From: JAWOGN01 sp046496815
GTDB taxonomy: Bacteria; Desulfobacterota; DSM-4660; Desulfatiglandales; Desulfatiglandaceae
NCBI GenBank assembly: GCA_046496815.1
Contig: JAWOGN010000408.1
Location: 1 to 5,433 of the forward strand
Direction: 5' to 3'
Length of the DNA: 5,433 bases
In this document: piece after piece, positions 5,138 to 5,433 of the stretch
How the letters are laid out: every line of letters begins with the position of its first letter
Position numbering within the stretch: the first letter of the stretch is position 1
Notes under the pieces: generated by a model
Told to the model about the DNA's origin: nothing
Database searches by the model: none
Seen by the model: the letters and a program-made list of their open reading frames with translations, nothing else
Translations under genes and position numbers: made by a program

Positions 5138-5433
5138 ATGAACCAGCACCAAACACTTTATGCATCGAGATATAACCCTTTGCTTATTACACCCACACGA
5201 CCGCTTCCAAAGGAGGTCGCAGTCATTGGGGCCGGGACGATCGGGCCGGATATCGCGTATTATCTTAAAAGTGCATTGCCGGGGATCAAACTCCACCTGG
5301 TGGATGTGGTGGAAGAAGCGTTAAAGAATGCGGAAAAACGCCTTTCAGGCTACGTAAAAAAGGCTATGGACAAAAGAAAGATGAAGACGGATAAGGCGGC
5401 GGCTGTTCTCGAGAATATCAATTACACGATGGA
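5138..5433 (+). CDS. 3-hydroxyacyl-CoA dehydrogenase, N-terminal part (runs off window)
   Basis: The first 98 codons of a predicted NAD-dependent 3-hydroxyacyl-CoA dehydrogenase are visible; the enzyme oxidises 3-hydroxyacyl-CoA to 3-ketoacyl-CoA in beta-oxidation of fatty or aromatic-derived acids. VAVIGAGTIGPDIAYYL (residues 27-43) is the first beta strand and dinucleotide loop with GxGxxG at 31-36. LHLVDVVEEAL (52-62) gives the second strand, ending in Asp56, the expected ribose-binding acid for NAD preference. The following long charged helix (about 61-84, rich in Lys) fits the family's CoA-facing helix. A 25-residue extension precedes the Rossmann fold. AAGGGAG lies seven bases before the ATG, so the start is good. 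The catalytic His/Glu and the C-terminal domain lie beyond the window, so exact substrate and completeness are unknown. Confidence 0.85.
   Translation, partial: MNQHQTLYASRYNPLLITPTRPLPKEVAVIGAGTIGPDIAYYLKSALPGIKLHLVDVVEEALKNAEKRLSGYVKKAMDKRKMKTDKAAAVLENINYTM

Noticed and set aside
1..5433. CRISPR array, insertion sequence or defence-like cassette
   Set aside because: No regularly spaced repeats, transposase motifs, terminal inverted repeats or defence-gene motifs were seen on either strand.

Overview
This window looks like chromosomal DNA of a strictly anaerobic, probably sulfate-reducing or syntrophic bacterium of the former Deltaproteobacteria (Desulfobacterota). That placement is inferred from the gene mix (GH57 sugar enzymes, a YqeB-type selenium/molybdenum hydroxylase accessory protein, a 3-hydroxyacyl-CoA dehydrogenase) and from moderate GC content by eye. 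It is not proven.

Left part (1-3653, genes on the minus strand, read right to left). A good sigma70-type promoter (3653-3625) precedes a large GH57 protein with a DUF3536-type C-terminal region (3521-1080). One base after its stop, under a strong Shine-Dalgarno that lies inside its last codons, begins a second GH57 gene of the 4-alpha-glucanotransferase/amylase type. That second gene is broken. About 69 N-terminal codons are joined directly, in a different frame, to the last ~36 codons of the same kind of protein, so the whole catalytic middle is missing. A hotdog-fold acyl-CoA thioesterase (725-294) follows, with its ribosome site overlapping the stop of the broken ORF. A small GC hairpin (278-262) may end the operon. 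Positions 1-293 hold no gene I can support. They contain an AT-rich island, a weak promoter-like match and a hairpin near the edge.

Centre (3522-3964). This is a divergent intergenic region with one promoter candidate in each direction. The rightward leader (about 3806-3964) carries three short mutually complementary segments, aacggct / agccgtt / acggct. They could form two exclusive hairpins, as in an attenuator or riboswitch.

Right part (3965-5433, plus strand). An intact yqeB/EF2563-family gene (3965-4777) is followed by a 360-base gap. The gap holds a decayed minus-strand response-regulator receiver-domain fragment (about 5001-4807) and a TTGACA-type promoter. A 3-hydroxyacyl-CoA dehydrogenase then starts at 5138 and runs off the window.

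The genes do not form one pathway. GH57 enzymes act on alpha-glucans, the thioesterase and dehydrogenase act on CoA thioesters, and YqeB serves Mo-hydroxylase maturation. The notable signals are gene decay on both sides of intact genes (an internally deleted GH57 and a receiver-domain relic) and the candidate switch ahead of yqeB. I see no tRNA, rRNA, CRISPR array, insertion sequence or new defence-like system.
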